Source: Actinomadura_E scrupuli
GTDB taxonomy: Bacteria; Actinomycetota; Actinomycetes; Streptosporangiales; Streptosporangiaceae
Direction: 5' to 3'
DNA length: 64,000 nucleotides
Assembly (NCBI RefSeq): GCF_050971785.1
Contig: NZ_JBPCCU010000003.1
Span: 806,001-870,000, forward strand
Shown: positions 7,941-18,101 of the stretch, in pieces
Layout: each line of letters starts with the position of its first letter
Numbering within the stretch: the first letter of the stretch is position 1
Translations under genes and position numbers: made by a program
The notes under the pieces: generated by a model
What the model saw: the letters and a program-made list of their open reading frames with translations, nothing else
Database searches by the model: none
Told to the model about the DNA's origin: nothing

Positions 7941-8735
7941 GTGACGAACACCGCCCCCACGACCGCCGAGGGGCTCCACGAGCCGGGCACGGGCGCGTTC
8001 GCCGCGCGCGCCGAACGCGTGGCCAAGGTCTACGGCACCGGCGATGCCCAGGTGATCGCGTTGGACGACGTGACCGTGGGCATCCCGCGCAGCAGGTTCA
8101 GCGCGATCATGGGCCCGTCGGGCTCCGGCAAGTCCACCCTGATGCACTGCATGGCCGGGCTGGACTCGGTGTCCTCCGGCAACGTCTTCATCGGGGACGT
8201 GGAGCTGTCGCGGCTGGACGACAAGCGCCTGACCCGGCTGCGCCGCGACAAGGTCGGCTTCATCTTCCAGTCGTTCAACCTGGTCCCGACGCTGACCGCG
8301 CTGGAGAACATCACGCTGCCCATCGACATCGCCGGCCGCAAGCCGGACCGTCAGTGGCTGGACACCGTCATCGACACCGTGGGGCTGCGCTCGCGGCTCA
8401 AGCACCGCCCGAGCGAGCTGTCCGGCGGCCAGCAGCAGCGGGTGGCGTGCGCCCGGGCGCTCGCCAGCCGGCCCGACATCATCTTCGCCGACGAGCCGAC
8501 CGGCAACCTCGACTCCCGCTCGGGCGCCGAGGTGCTGTCGTTCCTGCGCAACTCGGTGCAGGAGATGGGGCAGACGATCGTCATGGTCACCCATGACCCC
8601 GCCGCGGCCGCCTACTCCGACCTGGTGCTGTTCCTCACCGACGGCCGGATCGTCGACCAGATGCCCGAGCCGACCGCCGAGAAGGTCCTCGAGCGCATGA
8701 AGGGCTTCGAGCTGCCCGGAGTGACCACCTCATGA
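7941..8735 (+). CDS. ABC transporter ATP-binding protein (LolD/MacB type)
   Basis: This is the 264-residue ATPase subunit of an exporter of the FtsX/MacB class. Walker A GPSGSGKST is near residues 58-66, the Q-loop is in FIFQSFNLVPTLTA, the signature is LSGGQQQR, Walker B is DIIFADEPTGNLDS, and the H-loop is MVTHDP. The TLTALENI and EPTGNLDS motifs are typical of the lipoprotein- and peptide-export subfamily. The GTG start has AGGGAG 7 nt upstream. Its stop overlaps the permease start by 4 nt, so the two are translationally coupled. Regulation by the upstream two-component system is likely from position alone. Confidence 0.95.
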   Translation: MTNTAPTTAEGLHEPGTGAFAARAERVAKVYGTGDAQVIALDDVTVGIPRSRFSAIMGPSGSGKSTLMHCMAGLDSVSSGNVFIGDVELSRLDDKRLTRLRRDKVGFIFQSFNLVPTLTALENITLPIDIAGRKPDRQWLDTVIDTVGLRSRLKHRPSELSGGQQQRVACARALASRPDIIFADEPTGNLDSRSGAEVLSFLRNSVQEMGQTIVMVTHDPAAAAYSDLVLFLTDGRIVDQMPEPTAEKVLERMKGFELPGVTTS

Positions 8736-11242
8736 TGGCCAAGGTCACCCTCCGCAACCTGGCCGCGCACAAGCTGCGGCTGGCGCTCACCGCGCTGTCG
8801 GTCATCCTGGGCGTCGCGTTCGTCGCGGGCACGCTCATCTTCACCGACACGATGACCAAGTCGTTCGACGACATCTTCGACCGCGTCGGCAAGGGCGTCG
8901 CCGTCCAGGTCAAGGGCAAGGAGATCGTCAGCGGCGACGACGACGACGAGTCCCAGCGGGCACCGGTCCCGCAGGCCCTGGTCGGCACGCTGGCCAAGGT
9001 GCCCGGGGTCAGGAGCGCCACCGGGCACGTCCAGGGGTACGCCGCCCTGATCGGCAAGGACGGCAAGGTCGTCGGCGGCGGCGGGCCTCCGCAGTTCGGC
9101 GCCAACTGGACCGACGGCGGCGACGACAAGATCGCCACAGGGCGGGCGCCGCAGGGCCCCGCCGAGGTCGCGGTCGACGCGGAGACCGCGAAGAAGGCCG
9201 GCTACCGGGTCGGCGACCAGGCCAAGGTGCTGTCCCGCGAGAAGCCCCTGCCCGTCACCATCGTGGGGATCGTCGACACCGGCCACCTGAACGGCGCCAC
9301 CTTCACCGTCTTCGACACCGCCACCGCCCAGAGACTGCTGTACAAGCCCGGCTACTTCTCCGACGTCACGCTGGCGCCACAGGGCGGGGCGGACGAGCAG
9401 AAGGTGCTCGCCGAGGTCAAGCGGGTGCTGCCCGCCGGATACGACGCGATCACCGGCACCCAGATGCGCAAGGACGCCAAGAGCGACCTCGACCAGATCA
9501 TGTCGATCTTCCGGACGTTCCTGCTGGTGTTCGCGCTCATCTCGATCTTCGTCGGCGCGTTCATCATCTTCAACACCTTCTCGATGCTGGTGGCGCAGCG
9601 CACCCGGGAACTGGCGCTGCTGCGCGCCGTCGGCGCGTCCCGCCGGCAGGTCACCCGGGCGGTGATGGGTGAGGCCTTCGGCGTCGGAGTGGTCGGCTCG
9701 ACCCTGGGCCTCGCCCTCGGAGCGGGCATCGCCACGGTGCTCCAGGCCTTCTTCAAGGGGCAGGGCCTGGACCTCAAGGGCGGGCTGGTCTTCACCGCGA
9801 CCCCGGTCATCTGGGCGTACACGGTCGGCATCATCGTCACGATGGTCTCGGCGTACTTCCCGGCGCGCCGGGCGGCGAAGATCCCGCCGGTCGCCGCGAT
9901 GCGCGACGACGTCGCCCTGCCGCAGCGCTCGCTGCGCATCCGGATCGTCATCGGGGCGGTCATGACGGCCGCGGGCGCGGCGCTGCTCGGCATGGGCGTC
10001 GGGGGGGTCGGCTCCCAGCCGCTCCTCCTGCTCGGCGTCGGCGCGCTCCTGGTCTTCCTCGGCGTGGCGATGCTGGCCCCAGTGATCAGCAAGCCGGTGG
10101 TGCGGGTGCTCGGCGCGGCCTACCCCAGGCTGTTCGGGCTGCCCGGCAGGCTGGCCCAGCAGAACGCGATGCGCGACCCGCGCCGCACCGCCTCGACGGC
10201 GGCGGCGCTGATGATCGGCCTGTCGCTGGTGACGACGGTCAACGTGATGGGCTCCTCGCTCAGCGCCTCCATCGGCCAGACGGTCGACCAGCAGTTCGGC
10301 GTCGACTACTTCGTCGGAGCCGAGAACGGCGGCGGTTTCAGCCCGGCGGCCGCCACGGACGTGGCCACCGCGTCCGGCGTCAGCAAGGCCACGCCGATCT
10401 ACAGCGGTCGCCTGTCCGTCGACGGCAAGAGCGGCAGCTACACCACCGGTGCGACCGCCGACCTGATCGACGGCGCCAACGTCAAGATGCTGTCCGGAGG
10501 CACCGACCTCGGCGCCGACGGGATGCTCATCAACGAGGACGTCGCCAAGGACAAGGGCTGGAAGCCCGGCACCGTGGTGCAGGCGAAGTTCCCCAACGGC
10601 ACCGAGCAGCGGCTCACCGTCAAGGGGGTCTACGCCAAGAGCGACTTCCTGGCCCCGCGGGTGCTGTCGCTGGCGGCCTTCCAGGCGCACACCAGCGGCC
10701 AGCTGGCCGACGGGATCCTCGTCGACGCCGCCAAGCCGAGCCCGGCCACCAAGACCGCGATCCTGCAGTCGCTCAAGGACTACCCGAACCTCACGGTCCA
10801 GGATCAGTCCGACGTCAAGAAGGACGCCCAGAAGGAGATCGACGGCCTCACCGTCTTCCTCAGCGTGATGCTGACCCTGTCGATCTTCATCGCGGCGGTC
10901 GGGGTGGTCAACACCCTGGCGCTGTCGGTGATCGAGCGCACCAGGGAGATCGGCCTGCTGCGGGCCGTCGGCATCAGCCGCCGCCAGCTGCGCAGGATGA
11001 TCCGGCTCGAGTCGATCGTGATCGCGGTCTTCGGTGCCCTGCTCGGCATCGGGCTCGGCATCGCCTTCGGGACCGCCATCCAGCGCGGCGCCGCCGACGA
11101 CGGCCTGCAGGTGCTGAACATCCCGTTCGGCACGCTGGTGGTCTACGTCATCGTGGCCGGGATCATCGGGGTCCTCGCCGCCCTGTGGCCCGCGTGGCGG
11201 GCCGGCCGGATGGACGTGCTGAAGGCCATCGGCGCCGAGTGA
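8732..11242 (+). CDS. FtsX-like ABC transporter permease, duplicated form
   Basis: This 836-residue permease pairs with the preceding ATPase. It carries two tandem MacB_PCD-FtsX units. Each has an N-terminal membrane helix (LRLALTALSVILGVAFVAG near 15-35, and the ASTAAALMIGLSLVTTVNVMG region near 490), an extracytoplasmic domain, and three membrane helices with the RTRELALLRAVGASRRQV and RTREIGLLRAVGISRRQL coupling motifs. This layout is common in Gram-positive exporters that confer antimicrobial-peptide resistance or move lipids; the substrate cannot be read from the sequence. The ATG overlaps the ATPase stop codon. A strong terminator follows. Confidence 0.94.
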   Translation: MMAKVTLRNLAAHKLRLALTALSVILGVAFVAGTLIFTDTMTKSFDDIFDRVGKGVAVQVKGKEIVSGDDDDESQRAPVPQALVGTLAKVPGVRSATGHVQGYAALIGKDGKVVGGGGPPQFGANWTDGGDDKIATGRAPQGPAEVAVDAETAKKAGYRVGDQAKVLSREKPLPVTIVGIVDTGHLNGATFTVFDTATAQRLLYKPGYFSDVTLAPQGGADEQKVLAEVKRVLPAGYDAITGTQMRKDAKSDLDQIMSIFRTFLLVFALISIFVGAFIIFNTFSMLVAQRTRELALLRAVGASRRQVTRAVMGEAFGVGVVGSTLGLALGAGIATVLQAFFKGQGLDLKGGLVFTATPVIWAYTVGIIVTMVSAYFPARRAAKIPPVAAMRDDVALPQRSLRIRIVIGAVMTAAGAALLGMGVGGVGSQPLLLLGVGALLVFLGVAMLAPVISKPVVRVLGAAYPRLFGLPGRLAQQNAMRDPRRTASTAAALMIGLSLVTTVNVMGSSLSASIGQTVDQQFGVDYFVGAENGGGFSPAAATDVATASGVSKATPIYSGRLSVDGKSGSYTTGATADLIDGANVKMLSGGTDLGADGMLINEDVAKDKGWKPGTVVQAKFPNGTEQRLTVKGVYAKSDFLAPRVLSLAAFQAHTSGQLADGILVDAAKPSPATKTAILQSLKDYPNLTVQDQSDVKKDAQKEIDGLTVFLSVMLTLSIFIAAVGVVNTLALSVIERTREIGLLRAVGISRRQLRRMIRLESIVIAVFGALLGIGLGIAFGTAIQRGAADDGLQVLNIPFGTLVVYVIVAGIIGVLAALWPAWRAGRMDVLKAIGAE

Positions 11243-11264
11243 CACCCGGCTGAGCGCGAGCACA

Positions 11265-11302
11265 CGACGCCCCGTACGGTCCCCGGACCGTACGGGGCGT
11301 CG
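11265..11302. terminator. Strong hairpin terminator after the FtsX permease
   Basis: A perfect 16-bp stem (arm CGACGCCCCGTACGGT) encloses a 6-nt loop, 22 nt after the permease stop. There is no T-run, as is usual in high-GC actinobacteria. Confidence 0.75.
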
Positions 11303-11304
11303 CG

Positions 11305-11349
11305 CTGCCAGGGGCCTCGCACTGCCAGGGGCCTCGCACTACAGGGGGC
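11305..11349. repeat. 17-bp tandem repeat
   Basis: CTGCCAGGGGCCTCGCA occurs twice head to tail (11305-11321, 11322-11338), followed by a degenerate partial third copy. It lies between the two convergent terminators. Confidence 0.7.
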
Positions 11350-11389
11350 CGCGCCGCGGGCGGGTACGAGGACGGTCCCGGAAAAGACC

Positions 11390-11427
11390 GGACCCCGCCT
11401 CCCGGTGGTGGCCGGGAGACGGGGTCC
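11390..11427 (-). terminator. Terminator of the first peptide-transporter operon
   Basis: The stem arms GGACCCCGCCTCCCGG and CCGGGAGACGGGGTCC (one mismatch) are separated by 6 nt. Read on the minus strand it is followed by TCTTTTCC, and it lies 18 nt after the oppF-like stop. Confidence 0.7.
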
Positions 11428-11445
11428 TGCGCGCGGGAGGCGCGC

Positions 11446-12564
<1,119 letters not shown>

Positions 12565-12578
12565 GTTCTCCCCCAGGT

Positions 12579-13670
12579 TCACAGCTTCGGCAGGATCTCG
12601 GATTCCCAGATCTCCCGGCGCTGGTCCACCGGCAGATGACAGGCCACCTTGTGCCCGGCAGCGGTCTCCCGCAACTCCGGCCGCTCGGTCAGGCTCTTGC
12701 CCCCCGTGAGCTCGCAGTAGGCGCAGCGGGGGTTGAAGGCACAGCCGGCCGGGACGTTGATCAGGCTCGGCGGCGTGCCCTTGATCGGCATCAGCCGCTC
12801 GGTGCGGTCGCGGTCCAGCCGCGGCATCGAGCCGAGCAGGCCCCAGGTGTAGGGGTGCTCGGGCCGGTGGAACACGTCCTCGACGTCGCCGTACTCCGCG
12901 CACCGGCCCCCGTACATCACCAGGATGTCGTCGGACAGCTCGGCGACGACGCCCAGGTCGTGCGTGATCATGATGATCGCGGAGTTGAACTCCTGCTGCA
13001 GGTCGCGGAGCAGGTCCAGGATCTGCGCCTGCACGGTGACGTCGAGCGCCGTGGTGGGCTCGTCGGCGATGAGCAGCTCCGGGTCGCACGACAGCGCCAT
13101 GGCGATCATGGCCCGCTGCCGCATGCCGCCGGAGAACTCGTGCGGGTAGGAGTCGACGCGCCGGTCCGGCTGCGGGATCCCGACCCGGCCCAGCATGTCG
13201 ATCGCGTGCTTGCGGGCCACCTTCTTGGAGACGTCGTTGTGGATCCGGTACGCCTCGATGATCTGGTTCCCGATCGTGTAGAACGGGTGCATCGAGGACA
13301 GCGGATCCTGGAAGATCATCGCCATGTTGCGGCCGCGCAGCCGGCGGACCTGGTCCTGCGTGGCGCCGACCAGCTCCTGCCCGTCCAGCCAGATCTCACC
13401 GGAGACCTCGGCGTTGTCGCGGTTGTGCAGGCCGAGGATGCCCAGGCTGGTGACGCTCTTCCCGGAGCCCGACTCCCCGACGATGCCGAGCGTACGGCCG
13501 CGCTCCAGCTGGAACGACAGGCCGTCGACGGACTTGACCAGCCCGTCGTCGGTCGGGAAGTGGATGCGCAGGTCGCGCACCTCCAGGAACGCCGTCGGCG
13601 GAGGGGAGGTCTCGGCCGGCGTGGCCGGCGAACCGCCGATCTCCTCGGCGCGGTTCCACATGCGCCCCAT
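12579..13670 (-). CDS. Oligopeptide ABC transporter ATPase (OppD/DppD type), locus 1
   Basis: This is the 363-residue partner ATPase of the OppF-like protein. Walker A is GIVGESGSGKSVT, the Q-loop is MIFQDPLSSMHPFY, the signature is FSGGMRQRAMIAMAL, Walker B is LLIADEPTTALDVT, and the H-loop is MITHDLGVV. The C-terminal peptide-transporter region includes the cysteines of AGCAFNPRCAYC. The ATG shares one base with the oppB stop codon (TGATG), so the two are coupled. Confidence 0.95.
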   Translation of the reverse strand: MGRMWNRAEEIGGSPATPAETSPPPTAFLEVRDLRIHFPTDDGLVKSVDGLSFQLERGRTLGIVGESGSGKSVTSLGILGLHNRDNAEVSGEIWLDGQELVGATQDQVRRLRGRNMAMIFQDPLSSMHPFYTIGNQIIEAYRIHNDVSKKVARKHAIDMLGRVGIPQPDRRVDSYPHEFSGGMRQRAMIAMALSCDPELLIADEPTTALDVTVQAQILDLLRDLQQEFNSAIIMITHDLGVVAELSDDILVMYGGRCAEYGDVEDVFHRPEHPYTWGLLGSMPRLDRDRTERLMPIKGTPPSLINVPAGCAFNPRCAYCELTGGKSLTERPELRETAAGHKVACHLPVDQRREIWESEILPKL

Positions 13671-14704
13671 CAGCTGAGCCTCACCCTCGGGTCGATGACT
13701 GCGTAGAGAACGTCGACGACCAGGTTGGCGATCACGATGAAGATCGCCGCCAGCAGTGTCACGCCCAGGACCATCGGGAGGTCTCCGGTGCCGATCGACT
13801 GGATCGCCAGCTGGCCGATGCCCGGGATGCTGAAGGTCGACTCGGTGAGCACCGCCCCGCCCAGCAGCAGCCCGATGTCCAGCCCGAAGATCGTGAGGAT
13901 CGGGGTGAGGGTGGCGCGCAGGGCGTGCTTGGTGATGACCGTGCGTTCCGGCAGTCCCTTGGCCCGGGCGGTGCGGATGTAGTCCTCGTTGAGGGTGTCC
14001 AGCATGCCCGCCCTGGTGAGCCGCGCGTAGAGCGCGGCGTAGAGGAAGGCCAGGGTGATCCAGGGCAGGATCAGCGACTGGAACCACTTGGCCGGATCGT
14101 TGGTGATCGAGGACAGGCCGCCGACCAGCGGGTACGTGCCGCCGCCGGTCTCGGCCCAGCCCCATCCGTAGGCCACGATCGCCATCGACACCAGGCCGGT
14201 GAAGAAGATGGGCAGGGACACGCCCGCGAGGGCCACGCTCATGAAGGTCCGGTCGAGGATGCTCCCCCGGCGCAAGGCCGAGATGATCCCGGTACCGACT
14301 CCGAACACCAGCCAGATGACCGAGGCCCCTGCGGTGAGCGAGATCGTGGCCGGTGCCCTGTCGAGCAGTTGGGGAAGGACGGGCTCGCTGCTCCGGAAGG
14401 AGTAGCCGAGGCACGGAGCGGGGCACCACTCCTTGTCCGGGCCGTTGTTGAAACTCTGGCCCGCCACGATGCCCTTGAGGAAGTTGCCGTACTGGACGAC
14501 GACCGGCTTGTCGAGGCCGAGCCGCACCTTGGTGTCATGGATGGCTTCGGCTGTCGGCGCCTTACCCACGTACGAGGCCGCGAGCTGATCGGTGGTCTGG
14601 CCGGCCAGCTTGGGGATCTCGAAGAAGATCCCGAAGGTCACGGCCGTGACCACCAGCAGCAACAGCACGGCCCCGATCAAGCGCCGGATGATGTATGCGA
14701 CCAA
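13670..14704 (-). CDS. Oligopeptide ABC transporter permease (OppB/DppB type), locus 1
   Basis: This 344-residue inner-membrane permease has an N-terminal helix (YIIRRLIGAVLLLLVVTAVTF), a long extracytoplasmic segment with two cysteines (EWCPAPCLGY) that is longer than usual, and five more helices. The EAA-type loop for the ATPases is in DYIRTARAKGLPERTVITKHALR. It ends with the classic YAVIDPRVRLS tail. The only start in a sensible place is TTG at 14704, with no clear Shine-Dalgarno; it follows an 18-bp hairpin that separates it from the binding-protein gene. Confidence 0.93.
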   Translation of the reverse strand: MVAYIIRRLIGAVLLLLVVTAVTFGIFFEIPKLAGQTTDQLAASYVGKAPTAEAIHDTKVRLGLDKPVVVQYGNFLKGIVAGQSFNNGPDKEWCPAPCLGYSFRSSEPVLPQLLDRAPATISLTAGASVIWLVFGVGTGIISALRRGSILDRTFMSVALAGVSLPIFFTGLVSMAIVAYGWGWAETGGGTYPLVGGLSSITNDPAKWFQSLILPWITLAFLYAALYARLTRAGMLDTLNEDYIRTARAKGLPERTVITKHALRATLTPILTIFGLDIGLLLGGAVLTESTFSIPGIGQLAIQSIGTGDLPMVLGVTLLAAIFIVIANLVVDVLYAVIDPRVRLS

Positions 14705-14720
14705 AACGTGCGGCCCCGGC

Positions 14721-14760
14721 CGCCGGCCGGCCCGGGTGTCCCCACCCGGGCCGGCCGGCG
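14721..14760 (-). terminator. 18-bp intercistronic hairpin between the binding protein and oppB
   Basis: The perfect stem CGCCGGCCGGCCCGGGTG (14721-14738) pairs with 14743-14760 around a TCCC loop. It sits right before the TTG start of the permease. Such hairpins in transporter operons commonly protect the upstream binding-protein mRNA and reduce downstream expression. Confidence 0.7.
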
Positions 14761-14806
14761 ACCAATGCCTTCACCTGCCTTCTGATGAACTAACGGGAGT
14801 GACGGA

Positions 14807-16567
14807 CTACTTCACGCCCATGTTGAGGTAGTCGTACATGCCGCCGTAACCGAACGTGATGCCCACGTTCTTGACGTTCGGCGGGCGGTACAGCACCGCC
14901 TTGGCGTAGATCAGCGGGACGTTCACGGCGTCCTTCATGACCATCTCGTCGATGTCGCCCCACGCCTTGGTGCGGGCGGCGTCGTCGGTGTTGGCGATGC
15001 CGGCGTCGAACGCGGCGTTGACCGCGGGGTTGTTCTCCTCGGGCAGGTTGTTGCCACCGGAGGGCTTGATGGCCCGGCCGTCGACGATCTGCTGGAGGAA
15101 ACCGAAGCCGGTCGGCCAGTCGGCCGCCCACGCCATCAGCATGAGGCCGATGCCGTTGTCGTGCACGTACCTGGGCGCGCCGACGTACTTGTTGAAGTAG
15201 TCACCGGCGGGGAAGGTCTTGATCTCGGCGGTGATGCCGACCTTGGCCAGACCCTGCTGGATGCCCTGGGCCATCGCGACTTCCTTCGGCCGGTCGGAAC
15301 GGGCCGTCAGCTTGGTCTTGAAGCCGTTGGGCTGGCCGCAGGCGGCGAGCTCCTGCTTGGCCTTGGCGAGGTCGCCGTGGCCGTCCGGGCCGCTCGGGTA
15401 CAGGTCGAACTTGCGGTAGCCGTTGACCGTCGGCGGGATGAGCGTGGTGGCCACGTCGCCGCCGAAGACCGGGCCGCCGTAGGCGCTCTGCGCCGCGACC
15501 TTGTCGGTCGCGTACTGGACCGCGATCCGGCAGTGGATGTTGTCGAACGGCTTGACGTGCTGGTTGATCGACATGAACCGCAGGAAGCCCTGGATCGGGT
15601 TGTCGGTGTTCTTCTTCGCCGCGGCCTGCAGGACCTTGGGCTGGGTGCCGCTCTGGACACCGACGCCGGTGACGTCCATGTCGAGCGCGCCCGACAGCAG
15701 GCGGTTGTCGATGTCGTTGGCGTCCTGCTTGAGCTGGAGCTCGATGCGGTCCGGAAGCGCCTTACGGATCGGGTCGGTGGCCGGGTCCCAGTTCGGGTTG
15801 CGCACCAGGTTCATCTGCTTGCCCTGGCTGTAGGACTCGATCTTGTACGGCCCGGACGAGACGATGCTGTTGCGGTACTTCAGGCCGGTGTCCTTGGCCT
15901 GCGGGACCGGGGCGCTCTCCGACATCTGAACCAGGTAGTTGAAGTCCGCGAACTTCTGGATCAGATGGAAGGTGATGGTGTTGTCGTCCGGGGTCTCGAT
16001 GGACTTCAGGCCCTCGGGGCTCTTGTCCTTGTACGGACCCTTGTAGGGCGGCTTGTTGTCGACCAGGTAGGCCTTGAAGTACTTCGGCCCCAGCTGCAGC
16101 TCGTCGCTGAAGTTGCTGCGCTCGATCGCGTACTTCACGTCCTTGGACGTCACGACCGTGCCGTCGTCGAACTTGACGCCCTTACGGATCTTGAACGTCC
16201 AGGTCTTGCCACCGTCGTTCGTGGTACCCAGCGACTCGGCGAGGTCCGGGACGACCGTGAGGCTGTCGTTGCCGGCGGACGGCTTGAACGTCGTCAGCGC
16301 ACGGGAGTACAGCCGGGCGAAGTTCTGCACCCAGGCGTAGTAGGTGTCGCCCGGGTCCGGCGAGTCGAAGTCGTCGGAGTCACCGAGGCGGAGCGTGCCG
16401 CCCTTGGTGTTCGACACATTGATGACGTTCTCGACCGCGCCGTTGTAAGCGGCGCCGCCTCCGCTGCTCGAGCCGCCGCCGTCATCCGAGTCGCCGCCGC
16501 AGGCGACGAGCCCGGTGCTCAGCGCCGCGCCCAAGGCGAGGATCGCAAGCGGTTTCATCTTGTTCAT
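14807..16567 (-). CDS. Extracellular peptide-binding lipoprotein (SBP family 5), locus 1
   Basis: This 586-residue lipoprotein is the solute receptor of the importer. The signal peptide ends in a lipobox, GLVACGGD, so Cys27 or so would be lipidated. A Ser/Gly/Asp linker follows, then the SBP_bac_5 fold with the conserved segment DGKTWTFKIRKGVKFDDGT and a C-terminal DAVNVPLIYAKAVLYR region. The ATG at 16567 is 11 nt from AAGGAG; a GTG at 16579 overlaps that ribosome-binding site and is less likely. It lies between the oppC- and oppB-like genes, an unusual place for the receptor, which normally comes first. Confidence 0.93.
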   Translation of the reverse strand: MNKMKPLAILALGAALSTGLVACGGDSDDGGGSSSGGGAAYNGAVENVINVSNTKGGTLRLGDSDDFDSPDPGDTYYAWVQNFARLYSRALTTFKPSAGNDSLTVVPDLAESLGTTNDGGKTWTFKIRKGVKFDDGTVVTSKDVKYAIERSNFSDELQLGPKYFKAYLVDNKPPYKGPYKDKSPEGLKSIETPDDNTITFHLIQKFADFNYLVQMSESAPVPQAKDTGLKYRNSIVSSGPYKIESYSQGKQMNLVRNPNWDPATDPIRKALPDRIELQLKQDANDIDNRLLSGALDMDVTGVGVQSGTQPKVLQAAAKKNTDNPIQGFLRFMSINQHVKPFDNIHCRIAVQYATDKVAAQSAYGGPVFGGDVATTLIPPTVNGYRKFDLYPSGPDGHGDLAKAKQELAACGQPNGFKTKLTARSDRPKEVAMAQGIQQGLAKVGITAEIKTFPAGDYFNKYVGAPRYVHDNGIGLMLMAWAADWPTGFGFLQQIVDGRAIKPSGGNNLPEENNPAVNAAFDAGIANTDDAARTKAWGDIDEMVMKDAVNVPLIYAKAVLYRPPNVKNVGITFGYGGMYDYLNMGVK

Positions 16568-16618
16568 GTGCTGGCGCACTCCTTCATAGGTGGGGGGCTG
16601 ATCGTCCGGGACGGAAGA

Positions 16619-17611
16619 TCACTTCGCTCGGGGGTCGAGGGCGTCACGCAGCCCGTCGCCGAGCAGGTTGAAGGCCATGACAGTGATGAAGATGGCCATG
16701 CCGGGAATGACCATGTACATCGGGTCAGACTGATAGATCGGCACCGCGAGCGTGAGCATGCCTCCCCAGGACGGTTCCGGGGGGTTGACGCCCACGCCGA
16801 GGAAGGACAGCGCCGCCTCGAACAGGATGTTGGTCGGGATCAGCAGCGTCGAGTAGACCAGGATCGGCGCGACCAGGTTCGGCAGCAGTTCTTTGAACAG
16901 GATGTACGGGCTGCGCGCGCCCAGGCTGCGGGCCGCGTCGACGAACTCCCGCTCCCGCAGCGACAGGGTCTGCCCGCGGATGATGCGCGCGATGTACGGC
17001 CAGCTGAAGAAGCCGATCACGAAGATCAGGACCAGCTCGCGCAGCCCGTTGCCCTGGAGCCCGAAGGCCTTGTCCGGCACGACGCCGACCAGCGCGATCG
17101 CGAACAGCAGCAGCGGGAAGGCGAGGAACACGTCCATGGCCCGGCTGAGCAGGGTGTCGACCCAGCCGCCGAAGTAGCCGGCGATGACGCCGAGGAAGAC
17201 CCCGATCACGACCGACAGCAGCGTCGCCAGGAAGGCGATCAGCAGGGAGATCCGCGCTCCCTTGACGATCCGGCTCAGCATGTCGCGGCCCGTGCCGGGC
17301 TCCACGCCCAGCGGGTGGCTCGCGCTGATGCCGGTGTGCCAGATCCCGCTGTTGGGGCGGTTGTAGGTGACGTCGATCAGATCCTGGTGGTACTCGTACG
17401 GCGAGGGCAGCAGGAAGGGCCCGATGATCGCGATGAGGATCAGCAGGACGATGACGACCCCGCCGCCCAGGGCGACCTTGTCCCGTTTGAGGCGCAGCCA
17501 GGCGATCTGCCCGAGCGAGCGGCCCTCGATCGCCTTCCGGTCAACGCCCGCGAGGACGGATTCCGGCTGTGCCTCGGCCTGTGAGCCGGACACCTCGATG
17601 GGCGCGGTCAC
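16619..17611 (-). CDS. Oligopeptide ABC transporter permease (OppC/DppC type), locus 1
   Basis: This is a 330-residue permease with a cytoplasmic N-terminus, a first helix (GGGVVIVLLILIAIIGPFLL), and the OppC signature region DYHxxD-like LGVEPGTGRDMLSRIVKGARISL. Five further helices follow, with the EAA loop REREFVDAARSLGARSPYILFKELLPNL. It ends in FNLLGDGLRDALDPRAK. The GTG start has GGGAGGT 7 nt upstream. It is the first gene of the operon, so the promoter should lie in the roughly 490-bp region upstream. Confidence 0.94.
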   Translation of the reverse strand: MTAPIEVSGSQAEAQPESVLAGVDRKAIEGRSLGQIAWLRLKRDKVALGGGVVIVLLILIAIIGPFLLPSPYEYHQDLIDVTYNRPNSGIWHTGISASHPLGVEPGTGRDMLSRIVKGARISLLIAFLATLLSVVIGVFLGVIAGYFGGWVDTLLSRAMDVFLAFPLLLFAIALVGVVPDKAFGLQGNGLRELVLIFVIGFFSWPYIARIIRGQTLSLREREFVDAARSLGARSPYILFKELLPNLVAPILVYSTLLIPTNILFEAALSFLGVGVNPPEPSWGGMLTLAVPIYQSDPMYMVIPGMAIFITVMAFNLLGDGLRDALDPRAK

Positions 17612-18101
17612 GCCACATACCTCCCAATCGGCCACGCTGCCTGGAAGCGCGGAGCCACCTCGACCAGCGCATGCGCCGACCCGGAACCCCCCACGCCCAC
17701 CTCTACTGAAAGGGAGACTTACTCTCCAGTCAGGACTGTCCTGCGTGAGCCAAGATCGCGCTAGCCCCCGTGGCCGGATTGTGACCCGGCCGTGTCCATG
17801 GGCATACGCGAGCTTGACGTCACGGTTGACGAATCGCCCAGAACATACTTTGCGCACACCCCTGCTGTGCAAGTCCTGAACCCAGATTCACGGGAAGCTT
17901 TACCGTTCCGAGTCTTTTTTGAGACCGATTGTCCGCTGATGGGAAGAAAGTGCCGTAGGTTATCCCAATGACCGCCTAGTCATGACCACGGACGGTACGC
18001 ATGGGGACGTGACTTAGTTTACAAATCGTGACGTCGGCACGGGCGCCGGCGGCCTCATGCGGACCGGCGCGACGGCCCGCCCGGGGCCGGGAACGATCGG
18101 G
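17612..18101. other. Long intergenic region, promoter region of peptide-transporter operon 1
   Basis: These 490 bases contain no supported gene. AT content rises around 17840-18030, unlike the rest of the window. On the minus strand TTGCAC (17872-17867) and TATGTT (17847-17842) form a loose promoter pair with a 19-nt spacer. A T-run (TCTTTTTTGAG) occurs near 17912-17922 on the plus strand. A long leader upstream of oppC is therefore possible. No known riboswitch was recognised. Confidence 0.35.

Noticed and set aside
8612..11263. 883-codon minus-strand open frame opposite the FtsX permease
   Set aside because: It reads as repetitive Arg/Gly/Asp/His antisense sequence; the permease frame has membrane helices and coupling motifs.
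17905..17925. T-run suggesting a plus-strand terminator
   Set aside because: There is no plus-strand gene upstream to terminate and no stable GC hairpin directly before the run.
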